Source: Phaeobacter sp. A36a-5a (GTDB lineage Bacteria; Pseudomonadota; Alphaproteobacteria; Rhodobacterales; Rhodobacteraceae). Taken from it: a stretch of 64,000 nt of DNA. Positions 49,438 to 58,763 of the stretch are shown here, one piece after another. Location: NCBI RefSeq assembly GCF_037911135.1, contig NZ_JBBLYU010000001.1, forward strand, positions 62,001 through 126,000. The letters are read 5' to 3'. The notes beneath the pieces were generated by a model, which was given only the letters and a program-made list of their open reading frames with translations, made no database searches and was not told where the DNA came from. Both the position numbers and the translations under genes were made by a program. The stretch's first letter is position 1; each line of letters opens with the position of its first letter.

Positions 49438-50301
49438 TCAGGGCGTCGCATTGGCCCGCGCGGCCAGCAGCGCCCCGCCTGTTATCAGGCAGGCTGCAAT
49501 CGCCAGCGTCCATGACGCAGGCGCAATTCCTGCAACAACAAGGATCAGTGTTGAAAGCAAAGGTGCTGCATAAGAGCTGGTGCCGAGCAGTTGGATGTCA
49601 CCCTGTTTCACTCCGATGTCCCAGACATAGAACGCAAGGCCGACCGGCCCCAGACCCAGCGCGACTGTCGCTCCCCAACCGCTGATGCCGACGGGCCAAT
49701 GGCTTTCTTCCAGCGCGAAATGAAGGCCCCAGGATGCTGCCGCAGTGATCAGGCAGAATACGGCAACCGTGCTGGTGGGGGCTGTCCCCAGGCGTCGCGC
49801 AAGCACGGAATATCCCGACCACGTCAGTGCGCAGAGTAGCGCAAGCCCATAGCCGGGCAGTGCCGCGGCATCAAACTCGGCTCCGCCACCGGTGATGATT
49901 GTTGCGGCACCGGCGAAGCCGAGGAGGGCCCCCAGCAAATGCCCCGCGCGCAGTGTTTCCCCGGGCAGCAGGCCGGACAACAGCACAATCAGCAATGGCC
50001 AGAGATAGGCAATGAGCCCTGCTTCGGCTGCGGGGGCCATCCTCAGCGCGGAGAAGTAAAGCGCATGATAGCCAAAGAGACCGAGGCTGCCGAAGAGATA
50101 GACCCGCCATGACACTTGTCGCAGTGCCGTGAGGCCACCACTGCGCCAACACCATATGAGGCCCAATGAGCCGCCGATTGTGAAACACAAGGCGTTCAAC
50201 AGGAGCGGTGGGGTCGGCGCAGTGCCAACGGTGAGAACAGCCAGTAGCGACCAAAGCAATACCGCGACAAAGCCGGTCGCCGTTGCGCGGTTCCTGGTCA
50301 T
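49438..50301 (-). CDS. DMT superfamily transporter (EamA domains)
   Basis: 287 residues with about ten hydrophobic helices in two EamA repeats (first LLWSLLAVLTVGTAPTPPLLLNALCFTIGG, second starting LALLCALTWSGYSVLARRLG). It is a probable exporter of an amino acid or other small metabolite. Its start overlaps the stop of the LysR gene by 4 bases, so the regulator and its presumed target are cotranscribed, which is less common than divergent placement. Confidence 0.88.
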   Translation of the reverse strand: MTRNRATATGFVAVLLWSLLAVLTVGTAPTPPLLLNALCFTIGGSLGLIWCWRSGGLTALRQVSWRVYLFGSLGLFGYHALYFSALRMAPAAEAGLIAYLWPLLIVLLSGLLPGETLRAGHLLGALLGFAGAATIITGGGAEFDAAALPGYGLALLCALTWSGYSVLARRLGTAPTSTVAVFCLITAAASWGLHFALEESHWPVGISGWGATVALGLGPVGLAFYVWDIGVKQGDIQLLGTSSYAAPLLSTLILVVAGIAPASWTLAIAACLITGGALLAARANATP

Positions 50302-51239
50302 GTGAGACTGTCTACCGACACGATGGTCAGCCCATCTGACACGGCGGCGGTCTTTTCGATTTCGGCCAGGATCCAGTCGCGGAATGCCACGATCTGCGGG
50401 CGCGTTTCAGCGCCTTTCTGACAGAGGAAGCTAAATCGGGCCTTGCCGGTTAGCGCCGTTTTGAAGGGGGCAACCAGACGCCCTTCGGCAAGATCCTTTA
50501 CCACCAGCGCGCGCCGCCCTAAAACCACCCCGGCCCCTGCCAAAGCGGCATCCACCGCGTGGTCGGCGTTGCTGAAGCGGGCGCCATGGGTGGGGTTGAA
50601 CTCCTCACCCATCAACTTGAACCAGGCGGTCCAGTCGAGCTGCGGTGACATAAAGTTCAGTGAATCGTCGTGGATTAGCGGCGCGTCTTTCAGCGCGGCG
50701 ACGGTGGGGTAACGCTGCGCGATATCAGGTGTCATGACCGGCATCACCCACTCCACAGGCAGCGGCATTGAATAGACGTCTGGGTATGGGCCGTAGCCAA
50801 AACGGATCGCCACATCAACGTCGTCGCGCATCAGATCGACACGGCGCAGGCTGGCCGAGAACCGAAGGTCGATTTCAGGGTGGGCGCGCGCAAACTCGTA
50901 AAAGCGCGGCGCCAGCCATTTCGCGGTAAAGGCAGGGCCGGCCGTGACCGTCAGGACCCCATCGTCCTGTAGCCGGATTGCCGCGCGCCAGGCTGCCGTC
51001 AGTGCCTGAAACCCATCAGACGTCCCGGGCGCCAGGGCAGCCCCTGCTTCCGTCAGCTCGACGGCGCGGTTCAGGCGGCGGAATACCGGTGTTCCCAAAT
51101 GCTCTTCCAGGGATTTGATCTGAAATGACAGCGCTGCCGGGGTCACGTTCAACTCCTGTGCCGCACGGGCAAAGGACATATGGCGGGCGGCGGCTTCAAA
51201 GGCGCGCAGGGCGGTCAGTGGTGGCAGGCGATCAGACAT
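50298..51239 (-). CDS. LysR family transcriptional regulator (GcvA-like)
   Basis: 313 residues. N-terminal winged HTH: RLPPLTALRAFEAAARHMSFARAAQELNVTPAALSFQIKSLEEHLGTPVFRRLNRAVELTEAG, the GcvA subgroup pattern. The C-terminal effector-binding domain (VTAGPAFTAKWLAPRFYEFARAHPEIDLRF onward) is of normal length. It lies upstream of and overlaps the DMT gene. The start is 113 bases from the divergent small ORF, and that AT-rich gap with its TTGACA element is where it would bind. Confidence 0.9.
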   Translation of the reverse strand: MSDRLPPLTALRAFEAAARHMSFARAAQELNVTPAALSFQIKSLEEHLGTPVFRRLNRAVELTEAGAALAPGTSDGFQALTAAWRAAIRLQDDGVLTVTAGPAFTAKWLAPRFYEFARAHPEIDLRFSASLRRVDLMRDDVDVAIRFGYGPYPDVYSMPLPVEWVMPVMTPDIAQRYPTVAALKDAPLIHDDSLNFMSPQLDWTAWFKLMGEEFNPTHGARFSNADHAVDAALAGAGVVLGRRALVVKDLAEGRLVAPFKTALTGKARFSFLCQKGAETRPQIVAFRDWILAEIEKTAAVSDGLTIVSVDSLT

Positions 51240-51288
51240 ATGAGATAAGTAATACTTAAGTGAAGTGCTGAAAAGTCTCGTTTGTCTG

Positions 51289-51317
51289 TTGACACGAAAA
51301 GGCGCATATCTTGGTCA
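51289..51317 (+). promoter_or_regulatory. Candidate promoter for the 48-residue ORF
   Basis: Perfect -35 hexamer TTGACA at 51289-51294 with a weak -10 (TGGTCA, 51312-51317) 17 bases on, in the AT-rich gap between lysR and the small ORF. Confidence 0.3.
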
Positions 51318-51352
51318 AGTTAGCAACACTGATCTGAATGGAGGCCGAAACG

Positions 51353-51499
51353 ATGGAATATTCTGCCAGTGCTACCGTGAAACTCGCCCTGCAACGCGCA
51401 CATGAGGAGCGCGGCCAGGTCGTACGTGCGCTGTGGGCGCGTATATTTGCACCTCGTCGCGCCACGCGGCTGCGTGCTGGGGTTTCCCGCTGGGCATAG
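51353..51499 (+). CDS. Short ORF, 48-residue basic peptide
   Basis: A 48-codon frame from ATG 51353 to TAG 51499, with GGAGG eight bases before the ATG and a TTGACA element upstream. The peptide begins MEYSASATVKLALQRAHEER and continues with an amphipathic, Arg-rich half (ALWARIFAPRRATRLRAG). It is followed by a bidirectional hairpin (51525-51551). I recall similar small Rhodobacteraceae proteins starting with SATVKLAL but cannot name a family. A DUF1127-type motif is absent. Confidence 0.55.
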   Translation: MEYSASATVKLALQRAHEERGQVVRALWARIFAPRRATRLRAGVSRWA

Positions 51500-51524
51500 C
51501 GCGCATGTCCTTACGGGGTTGGAA

Positions 51525-51551
51525 AAGGGCCGGCCCAGTGGACCGGCCCTT
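51525..51551. terminator. Bidirectional terminator between small ORF and phaB
   Basis: Perfect 9-base arms AAGGGCCGG and CCGGCCCTT with a nine-base loop, between two converging genes. A/T pairs at the outer ends. Confidence 0.75.
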
Positions 51552-51573
51552 GCCATCTGTGCTTGGTGCGGTC

Positions 51574-52296
51574 TTACACGAAGAACTGCGCGCCATTGGC
51601 CGAAATGGTGGAGCCGTTGATAAAGCCCGAGTCCTCTGATGCGAGGAAGGTCACGCAGCGAGCAATCTCTTCCGGCTCACCCAGGCGGCCAGCTGGGATC
51701 TGGCCAATGATCGACTCGCGGACCTTCTCAGGAACGGCCATCACCATCTCGGTCGCAATATAGCCTGGGCAGATCGCGTTGGCGGTGATGCCCGCCCGCG
51801 CCCCTTCCTGGGCCAGAGATTTCACGATGCCGAGGTCGCCTGCTTTGGTCGCGGCATAGTTTACCTGAGCGAACTGGCCTTTCTGACCATTGATCGAGGA
51901 GATCACGATCACACGGCCGAACTTGCGTTCGCGCATGCCGGGCCAGATCGGGTGCACGGTGTTGAAGACACCAGTGAGGTTGGTGTCGATCACCTGCTGC
52001 CATTGCTCCGGTGTCATCTTGTGGAACGGAGCATCGCGGGTGATGCCTGCATTGGCGACGACGATATCGATCGGGCCGATATCCGCTTCAACCTTGGCGA
52101 TGCCAGCGGCGCTGTCTTCGTAGCTGGCAACGTCCCACTTGTACGTCTTGATGCCGGTTTCATCGGTAAACTTCGCCGCTGCCTCATCATTACCGGCATA
52201 GGTCGCCGCCACAGTATAGCCTTCCGCTTTCAACGCCTGTGAGATTGCAGCGCCGATGCCGCGAGAGCCGCCGGTGACGAGTGCGTTACGTGCCAT
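51574..52296 (-). CDS. phaB: Acetoacetyl-CoA reductase
   Basis: 240-residue NADPH-dependent SDR that makes (R)-3-hydroxybutyryl-CoA for polyhydroxybutyrate. Cofactor motif TGGSRGIGAAI; NAGITRDAPFHKMTPEQW; catalytic Ser-Tyr-Lys in VISSINGQKGQFAQVNYAATKAG; PGYIATEMV near the end. It is the product-specific PhaB pattern (FHKM-x-PEQW). A GGAGG Shine-Dalgarno precedes the ATG. A TATAAT box with a palindrome at 52349-52362 lies upstream. It is separated from phaA by a terminator, so it has its own promoter. Confidence 0.95.
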   Translation of the reverse strand: MARNALVTGGSRGIGAAISQALKAEGYTVAATYAGNDEAAAKFTDETGIKTYKWDVASYEDSAAGIAKVEADIGPIDIVVANAGITRDAPFHKMTPEQWQQVIDTNLTGVFNTVHPIWPGMRERKFGRVIVISSINGQKGQFAQVNYAATKAGDLGIVKSLAQEGARAGITANAICPGYIATEMVMAVPEKVRESIIGQIPAGRLGEPEEIARCVTFLASEDSGFINGSTISANGAQFFV

Positions 52297-52348
52297 GGAA
52301 AAGTCCTCCGTTATTTGACTTGGTAATCTTGCTACTATTTTGTTTTTG

Positions 52349-52362
52349 ATTGCGCAATTATA
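52349..52362 (-). promoter_or_regulatory. phaB: phaB promoter -10 with overlapping palindrome
   Basis: TATAAT on the minus strand (ATTATA at 52357-52362) directly abuts the palindrome ATTGCGCAAT (52349-52358), which would cover the transcription start. A TGC/GCA-rich repressor such as PhaR could act here, though the spacing differs from the site at 53788. Confidence 0.4.
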
Positions 52363-52456
52363 TTACTCCGTGAATTCGGACGCTGGAGCCGATACGGAGT
52401 GCGACGCTGCGTCGCTCTCTTCGACAAAGCTATCGTAAAATGCGCTCCATATAGAA

Positions 52457-52479
52457 AAGGGCGCCAATCGGGCGCCCTT
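52457..52479 (-). terminator. phaA: Terminator after phaA
   Basis: Perfect 9-base arms AAGGGCGCC and GGCGCCCTT with a five-base loop, 22 bases downstream of the phaA stop. On the minus strand it continues into TTTTC. Confidence 0.8.
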
Positions 52480-52501
52480 GATATGGTCAGAATAATGCGC
52501 C

Positions 52502-53677
52502 TCAGGGACGCTCCACGCACATGGCAACGCCCATACCGCCGCCGATGCAAAGCGTGGCGAGGCCTTTCTTGGCACCCCGCCGCTTCATTTCAAACAGCAG
52601 CGTATTGAGGACGCGGCAGCCGGAGGCACCAATCGGGTGACCAATTGCGATTGCGCCACCGTTGACGTTGACGATTGCCGGATCCCAGCCCATGTCCTTG
52701 TTCACGGCGCAGGCCTGCGCTGCGAAGGCTTCGTTGGCCTCAACCAGATCGAGGTCATCCACGGACCAGCCGGCTTTCTCCAGTGCCTTGCGCGAGGCGT
52801 AGATCGGACCAACGCCCATGATGGAGGGGTCCAGACCTGCGGTGGCATAGGAGGCGATCCGGGCCAGCGGTTCGATACCCCGCTTTTCGGCGTCATCGGC
52901 GCTCATCAACAGGGTGGCCGCGGCGCCGTCGTTCAGGCCTGAGGCATTGGCGGCTGTGACCGAACCGTCCTTGGTGAAGGCGGGGCGCAGCTTCTGCATG
53001 GCCTCGATGGTGGCACCGTGGCGGATGTATTCGTCCTGATCCACAATGATGTCGCCCTTGCGGGTCTTGACGGTGAAGGCTGCGATTTCATCGGCGAATT
53101 TGCCTGCCTTCTGTGCCGCTTCGGCCTTGTTCTGGCTGGCAACGGCAAATTCATCCTGCATGTCACGGGAGATCTGCCATTTCTCGGCAACATTCTCCGC
53201 AGTCTGGCCCATGTGGTAGCCGTTGAAGGCATCCCAAAGGCCATCGCGGATCATGGTATCAATATAGCTCATATCGCCCATTTTGTGCCCGGCGCGCAGA
53301 TTGGCGGCATGGGGCGAGAGGGTCATGTTTTCCTGACCGCCCGCACAGACGATGGCCGCGTCACCGAGTTGGATGTGCTGGGCGCCAAGTGCCACGGCAC
53401 GCAGACCGGAACCGCAGACCTGATTGATCCCCCAGGCTGCCGATTCCTGTGGCAGGCCGGCATTGATATGGGCCTGGCGAGCGGGATTCTGACCCTGTGC
53501 CGCCGTCAGCACCTGACCCAGAATGGTTTCGGAAACTTCGGATTTGTCTATCCCGGCACGTTCAACTACAGCCTCCAGCACTGCGGCGCCAAGATCATGG
53601 GCGGGGGTATTGGCGAATGCGCCACCAAAGCTGCCGACGGCGGTGCGCGCGGCGGATGCAATTACTACATTGGTCAT
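52502..53677 (-). CDS. phaA: Acetyl-CoA acetyltransferase (beta-ketothiolase)
   Basis: 391-residue thiolase condensing two acetyl-CoA to acetoacetyl-CoA. Catalytic residues: nucleophilic Cys in [14 protein letters not shown] (near 88), His in [17 protein letters not shown] (near 347), and Cys in [11 protein letters not shown] at the end. Length fits the PhaA class. It is upstream of phaB on the same strand but separated from it by a terminator and a second promoter. A CTGC-N4-GCAG site lies 111 bases upstream. Confidence 0.96.
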   Translation of the reverse strand: MTNVVIASAARTAVGSFGGAFANTPAHDLGAAVLEAVVERAGIDKSEVSETILGQVLTAAQGQNPARQAHINAGLPQESAAWGINQVCGSGLRAVALGAQHIQLGDAAIVCAGGQENMTLSPHAANLRAGHKMGDMSYIDTMIRDGLWDAFNGYHMGQTAENVAEKWQISRDMQDEFAVASQNKAEAAQKAGKFADEIAAFTVKTRKGDIIVDQDEYIRHGATIEAMQKLRPAFTKDGSVTAANASGLNDGAAATLLMSADDAEKRGIEPLARIASYATAGLDPSIMGVGPIYASRKALEKAGWSVDDLDLVEANEAFAAQACAVNKDMGWDPAIVNVNGGAIAIGHPIGASGCRVLNTLLFEMKRRGAKKGLATLCIGGGMGVAMCVERP

Positions 53678-53978
53678 CAGTTAGGGTCCTCTGCCATTCA
53701 TAGTCCCGGGAGGCCAACCGCGCAGTCCGCATTTCGCAGCCGCAGCAACCGGGATCCCCCTGCCTTTTTTTAAAGGCCGTGTGTTTCGCTGCAATTGCAG
53801 CACGTGCAAGGTGTCCCACAGGGAGAGCCTGTGTCAATCAATACTATGGCACATATTCTGAGGCAGGTCCGGTCGTTTGCCAAGCGATCATTCCCGACAG
53901 GAATTCGCCCTTACGTTGCGCGGCAGGTATCTGGCGCAAAGATGCGCGAATTCACCCATAAGGCAACGTGCTGTGAGG
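53678..53978. other. Regulatory gap between EAL gene and phaA
   Basis: 301 bases with no convincing gene. It contains the 14-bp palindrome at 53788-53801, a 6-bp T-rich hairpin at 53762-53777 and several TGC/GCA trinucleotides, so it is probably the phaA control region. A short plus-strand frame from GTG 53831 has GGGAGAG before it but runs into the EAL gene and was not accepted. Confidence 0.6.
53788..53801. promoter_or_regulatory. phaA: Candidate PhaR operator upstream of phaA
   Basis: GCTGCAATTGCAGC is a perfect palindrome containing CTGC-N4-GCAG, the sequence form reported for PhaR of Paracoccus and Rhodobacter (CTGC-N3-4-GCAG). PhaR represses PHB genes until polymer binds it. The phaR gene itself is not in this window. 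Confidence 0.55.
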
Positions 53979-54821
53979 TCAGGATGCGCGACTGTTCCTG
54001 CGCAGCTCTTCCAGCCATGGCGGGCTGACCGAGGGGGCGCCGAACAAATAGCCCTGCAGGCAGTCCACACCGACGGAGATCAGGAACTCGGCGTCAGCTG
54101 GGCTTTCGACGGATTCCGCAACCACCAGCATATCGAATTGCTTGGCGATCCCTACCAGCGCGCGGACAACAGCCTGATTGTCGTGGTTGGCATGAATGTT
54201 ACGGATGTACTGCCCGTCAATCTTCACCGCATCAAAGAAGAACTGCCGGAAATAGCTGACGGCCGTTGCCCCGGCGCCGAAGTTATCAAGCGCAAAGGCG
54301 ATACCGTGTTTCTGCATCCGGTCCATGAAGTCGATGACCAACTCGGGCGCAGCCATGGCAGAGGCCTCGGTGATTTCCAGCACCAGCCTTTCGCCTGCGG
54401 CGGCATCTTTCTTCAGATGTTTTTCAAGGACACGCATCCAGCGCTGATAGCCGATCGAGCGCGCGGACATATTGACGGAGAGGCGGATATTGGGGCTGCG
54501 GGCAAGTGCCTTCAGGCCATGTTCGAGCGCAAGACAGTCCAGTTCACGCCCGGTTTCCTTATCCTCGACCAGCGGCATGAATTCGCGCGCAGGTATCACG
54601 CGACCCGTTGAATCGAGAACCCGGATATACCCCTCGTAAAAGGCAACCCCCTGTGGCGGCATAGCCTGTATGATGGGCTGATAGGCAAGCATCGTCTGGT
54701 TGTGGCGAATCGCGTCGCTGACCATGTCGAGAGTCGACCGATCACGCGATACAACCGCAGAGGTCAGCGGGTTATCGCCGCCTTCTGGCATGTCGGCCAT
54801 GACCTTTTGCTTCTTCTTCAC
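53979..54821 (-). CDS. EAL domain protein, active site partly altered
   Basis: 280 residues, essentially one EAL (c-di-GMP phosphodiesterase) domain with no sensor region. The signature reads EGY (Glu63) in place of EAL/EVL. Asn117 (LSVNMSARS), Glu149 (LEITEA), Lys200 (AVKIDG), Glu236 (VVAESVES) and Gln256 (CLQGYLFG) are kept. The metal-binding Asp-Asp of the usual DDFGTG is Asp179-Asn180 (ALDNFGAG). Loss of the second Asp commonly removes catalysis, so this may bind c-di-GMP or a protein partner instead. A basic start (MKKKQK) shows it is not exported. Confidence 0.9.
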   Translation of the reverse strand: MKKKQKVMADMPEGGDNPLTSAVVSRDRSTLDMVSDAIRHNQTMLAYQPIIQAMPPQGVAFYEGYIRVLDSTGRVIPAREFMPLVEDKETGRELDCLALEHGLKALARSPNIRLSVNMSARSIGYQRWMRVLEKHLKKDAAAGERLVLEITEASAMAAPELVIDFMDRMQKHGIAFALDNFGAGATAVSYFRQFFFDAVKIDGQYIRNIHANHDNQAVVRALVGIAKQFDMLVVAESVESPADAEFLISVGVDCLQGYLFGAPSVSPPWLEELRRNSRAS

Positions 54822-54935
54822 GGGTATATCCCTTGGCGCTGGGGTGGTCTGATCAATATGGATCAGACCGGACCTTGGCGCAAAAGCGTTGAGCTAGGAT
54901 TAAGGCGACAATTTTACCCAAATTGAGAGCTGCAC

Positions 54936-55863
<928 letters not shown>

Positions 55864-55871
<8 letters not shown>

Positions 55872-56310
55872 GTGTCTGTCCTTCTGTCTGCGCTGTCACG
55901 GTCGGTGTGATTGGCGCGCTGTGGTCGCCCATGATGCGCCGTCGCCAATCTTTTCGCTCGGCATCCGACAGGTGGAGCACCACGGAGGGGGTAGCAAAAT
56001 CGGCGAACCGCAGCTTCAGGCCCTTGGGGTGATCCAATAGTCGCACCCCGGCAAGTGGCCGGGCGATGGTATCGGCGCCAAAACACCAGACCAGACCAAG
56101 CCCGAGATCGGTTTCAATCAGGGCCGCCTGACCAAGAGTGCTTGGCCATGTGTTCAGGATTTGAGTATCGGGATCATGACGAGACCAGGCCTTGGCGGCG
56201 GTGTCTCGCGTCATCAGAACCGGAGCGGACCGCCCGGTGACATGAAGCAGTATAGCTATGACAACAATGCCGATCAGCACCATCGCCACCAAGATTTCCA
56301 GCGGCATCAC
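55864..56310 (-). CDS. Membrane-anchored protein, unknown function
   Basis: 148 residues with one N-terminal helix (PLEILVAMVLIGIVVIAILLHV) and a soluble part with a Trp-rich strand (NTWPSTLGQAALIETDLGLGLVWCFGADT, KLRFADFATPSVVLHLSD). It overlaps the desaturase start by 8 bases and so is cotranscribed with it. No family recognised. Confidence 0.75.
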
Positions 56311-56473
56311 GTCCTCCCTGCCGCTCAGATTGGCGGCAGGGTGACGGCTCTGTCAAAGGTGGCGTTGGGTCAAGCTCCGAAAGATGCCAGCTATCTGGCC
56401 ACCGCCCGCGCACGCCCGGGAAAGCTGCTGCACTGCGGTACGGCCGCGGGTCTTCTTAATGAGCGTCAATCAG

Positions 56474-57037
56474 TCATTCTGCGTCGATCAGAGTTTGCAG
56501 GATTGCCTTGGCACTGTCGGAGTTCCACTCTGCATCGCCACGCAGGCGGCCGATTTCATTGCCGTCGCGATCGAGGATCATTGTCATCGGTAGGCCAAAC
56601 ACGGCCATTTCCTTGGCCAGCGCACCCTTTGGATCCTGATGGCGGGGCAGATTGGTGATGCCCGTTTCATCAAAGAACTTCTGAATCCCGGCGGGCGAGT
56701 TGCGGCCGGTGGCCAGGGTCAGGACCTCAAAATCCTCACCGCCAAATTCACTTTGAAGTTCGGACAGCATCGGCATTTCTTTCCGGCAGGGAGCGCACCA
56801 GGTGGCCCAGAAGTTCAGCAGGACAACCTTGCCTTCATAATCGGCAAGCGAGGCGCTGCCCTTGCCGTCTTCCAGTTCAAAGCTGTTGCTGGAGGTCGGT
56901 TTTGCTTCCGGGTGGAGGATCAGACGGCGCATGTCACCTTCGCGGAGCTCGGAAAGGGCTGCGGGGTCCGCGGCAAAGGCGGCATTTGCACCGAGGGCAA
57001 GGGCCATATAAAGGGTTAGCTGACGAAACAGACGCAT
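56474..57037 (-). CDS. TlpA-family thiol-disulfide oxidoreductase
   Basis: 187 residues from ATG 57037; a longer ORF start at 57061 would overlap argH. Signal peptide [22 protein letters not shown]. Thioredoxin fold with active site WCAPC in [30 protein letters not shown] and [19 protein letters not shown]. TlpA-type proteins reduce cytochrome c or copper-site cysteines in the periplasm. It is divergent from argH with 22 bases between the starts, so each promoter must overlap the other gene. Confidence 0.92.
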   Translation of the reverse strand: MRLFRQLTLYMALALGANAAFAADPAALSELREGDMRRLILHPEAKPTSSNSFELEDGKGSASLADYEGKVVLLNFWATWCAPCRKEMPMLSELQSEFGGEDFEVLTLATGRNSPAGIQKFFDETGITNLPRHQDPKGALAKEMAVFGLPMTMILDRDGNEIGRLRGDAEWNSDSAKAILQTLIDAE

Positions 57038-57059
57038 ATTATCTCCGGGGTTCCACACC

Positions 57060-58454
57060 ATGACAGATCAATCCTCGAACCAGATGTGGGGCGGCCGCTT
57101 TGCCGCTGGCCCGGACGCGATCATGGAGGCGATCAATGCCTCGATCGGGTTCGACAAGCGGATGGCAGCGCAGGACATTGCCGGCTCCAGGGCCCATGCG
57201 GCGATGTTGGCCGCGACAGGTGTCATTACGGATAATGATGCCGAGGCCATTCGGGAAGGGCTGCTCACCGTATTGTCAGAGATCGAGGGCGGAACCTTCC
57301 AGTATTCCACCGCACTGGAAGACATCCATATGAACGTGGAGGCCCGCCTGAAAGAGATCATCGGTGAGCCTGCGGGCCGCCTGCACACGGGCCGGAGCCG
57401 CAACGACCAGGTGGCAACCGACTTTAAACTCTGGGTGCGCGACCAGCTGGACGCCGCCGAAAGCGGCCTCTTGGCGCTGATCCGCGCGCTTCTGTCGCAG
57501 GCGGAGGCTGGTGCCGATTGGGTGATGCCGGGCTTTACCCATCTGCAGACCGCGCAACCGGTCACCTGGGGCCACCACATGATGGCCTATGTCGAGATGT
57601 TCGGCCGCGACCTCAGCCGCGTGCGCGACGCCCGCGCGCGGATGAACGAATCGCCGCTGGGCGCGGCAGCGCTGGCCGGGACCTCCTTCCCGATTGACCG
57701 GGAAATGACCGCCAAGGCGCTGGGCTTCGACCGCCCGGCGGCAAACTCGCTGGATGCGGTCTCTGACCGTGACTTCGCGCTGGAGTTCCTGTCCTGCGCC
57801 TCGATCAGCGCCATGCACCTCTCCCGCTTTGCCGAGGAGCTGGTGATCTGGTCCTCCGCCCAATTCCGTTTCGTGACGCTCAGCGATCGTTTCTCCACCG
57901 GCTCGTCGATCATGCCGCAGAAGAAGAACCCGGACGCGGCTGAGCTGATCCGCGCCAAGGTGGGCCGGATTTTTGGCGCCAACACCGCGCTGATGATGGT
58001 GATGAAGGGGCTGCCGCTCACCTATTCCAAGGACATGCAGGAAGACAAGGAACAGGTCTTTGACGCTGCCGACAACTGGATGCTGGCGCTGGCGGCGATG
58101 GAAGGCATGGTCAAGGACATGACCGGCAATCGCGAGTCACTGGCCGCTGCGGCAGGCTCCGGCTTCTCCACCGCCACAGACCTGGCCGACTGGCTGGTTA
58201 GGGTGTTGAAGGTGCCGTTCCGCGATGCGCACCACGTGACCGGCACCCTGGTGGCGATGGCCGAAAAGCGCGGCTGCGACCTGCCGGACCTCGCGCTCGC
58301 GGATATGCAGGGCGTGCATGCAGGCATCACCGAGGACATCTTCACTGTGCTTGGCGTCGAAAACTCGGTAAACTCGCGCATGTCTTACGGCGGCACCGCA
58401 CCCGCCCAGGTGCGCGCGCAGGTGGCCCGCTGGCAGAGCCTCCTGGCGGACTGA
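57060..58454 (+). CDS. argH: Argininosuccinate lyase
   Basis: 464 residues; splits argininosuccinate to arginine and fumarate. Signature [18 protein letters not shown] holds the catalytic Ser loop; HMNVEARL and [16 protein letters not shown] are the other two conserved regions, and [14 protein letters not shown] carries the catalytic His. Length equals E. coli ArgH. It heads the plus-strand group argH, lipoprotein, lysA, TIGR02302-like, so Arg and Lys synthesis genes are side by side. Confidence 0.97.
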   Translation: MTDQSSNQMWGGRFAAGPDAIMEAINASIGFDKRMAAQDIAGSRAHAAMLAATGVITDNDAEAIREGLLTVLSEIEGGTFQYSTALEDIHMNVEARLKEIIGEPAGRLHTGRSRNDQVATDFKLWVRDQLDAAESGLLALIRALLSQAEAGADWVMPGFTHLQTAQPVTWGHHMMAYVEMFGRDLSRVRDARARMNESPLGAAALAGTSFPIDREMTAKALGFDRPAANSLDAVSDRDFALEFLSCASISAMHLSRFAEELVIWSSAQFRFVTLSDRFSTGSSIMPQKKNPDAAELIRAKVGRIFGANTALMMVMKGLPLTYSKDMQEDKEQVFDAADNWMLALAAMEGMVKDMTGNRESLAAAAGSGFSTATDLADWLVRVLKVPFRDAHHVTGTLVAMAEKRGCDLPDLALADMQGVHAGITEDIFTVLGVENSVNSRMSYGGTAPAQVRAQVARWQSLLAD

Positions 58455-58525
58455 TAGCAGGGCGGTTGCGGTTAAGCGGTGATGTGCCGGTTCAATCGCA
58501 ACCGCCCAGATCGAAAGGGATCAAT

Positions 58526-58711
58526 ATGCAGAAAACCGTTCTGATCCTGGGTATTCTGGTGGCCTGCGTGGGTCTTGCGGCCTGCGGGGTCGACGGAGAG
58601 CCGGTACGACCCTCGCTCAATGCCGGAGTTGGCGTGTCCAGCAGCGGCGTCCACGCGGGCGGCAGCCTTGGCCTGCACAAAGGGCCACTCAGCGTCTATC
58701 TGGGCGTCTGA
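58526..58711 (+). CDS. Small lipoprotein, unknown
   Basis: 61 residues from ATG 58526 (AAAGGGA before it); the ORF extension to 58466 dilutes the signal. Lipobox LAAC ends the signal peptide (LILGILVACVGLAAC). The short mature part is Gly/Ser-rich (SLNAGVGVSSSGVHAGGSLG). In many Rhodobacterales this slot between argH and lysA holds a small lipoprotein. Not to be confused with the LptM lipoprotein of E. coli, which also sits near lysine genes. Confidence 0.8.
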   Translation: MQKTVLILGILVACVGLAACGVDGEPVRPSLNAGVGVSSSGVHAGGSLGLHKGPLSVYLGV

Positions 58712-58763
58712 CCCTGAGCGGAATCATTTGATCCGCGCCCCGGTTCTGGTCTAAGCGCGATCT

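Noticed and set aside
53831-54028. Short plus-strand frame from GTG with GGGAGAG before it
   Set aside because: It runs 50 bases into the EAL gene, has no recognisable composition, and lies in a region better explained as the phaA control region.
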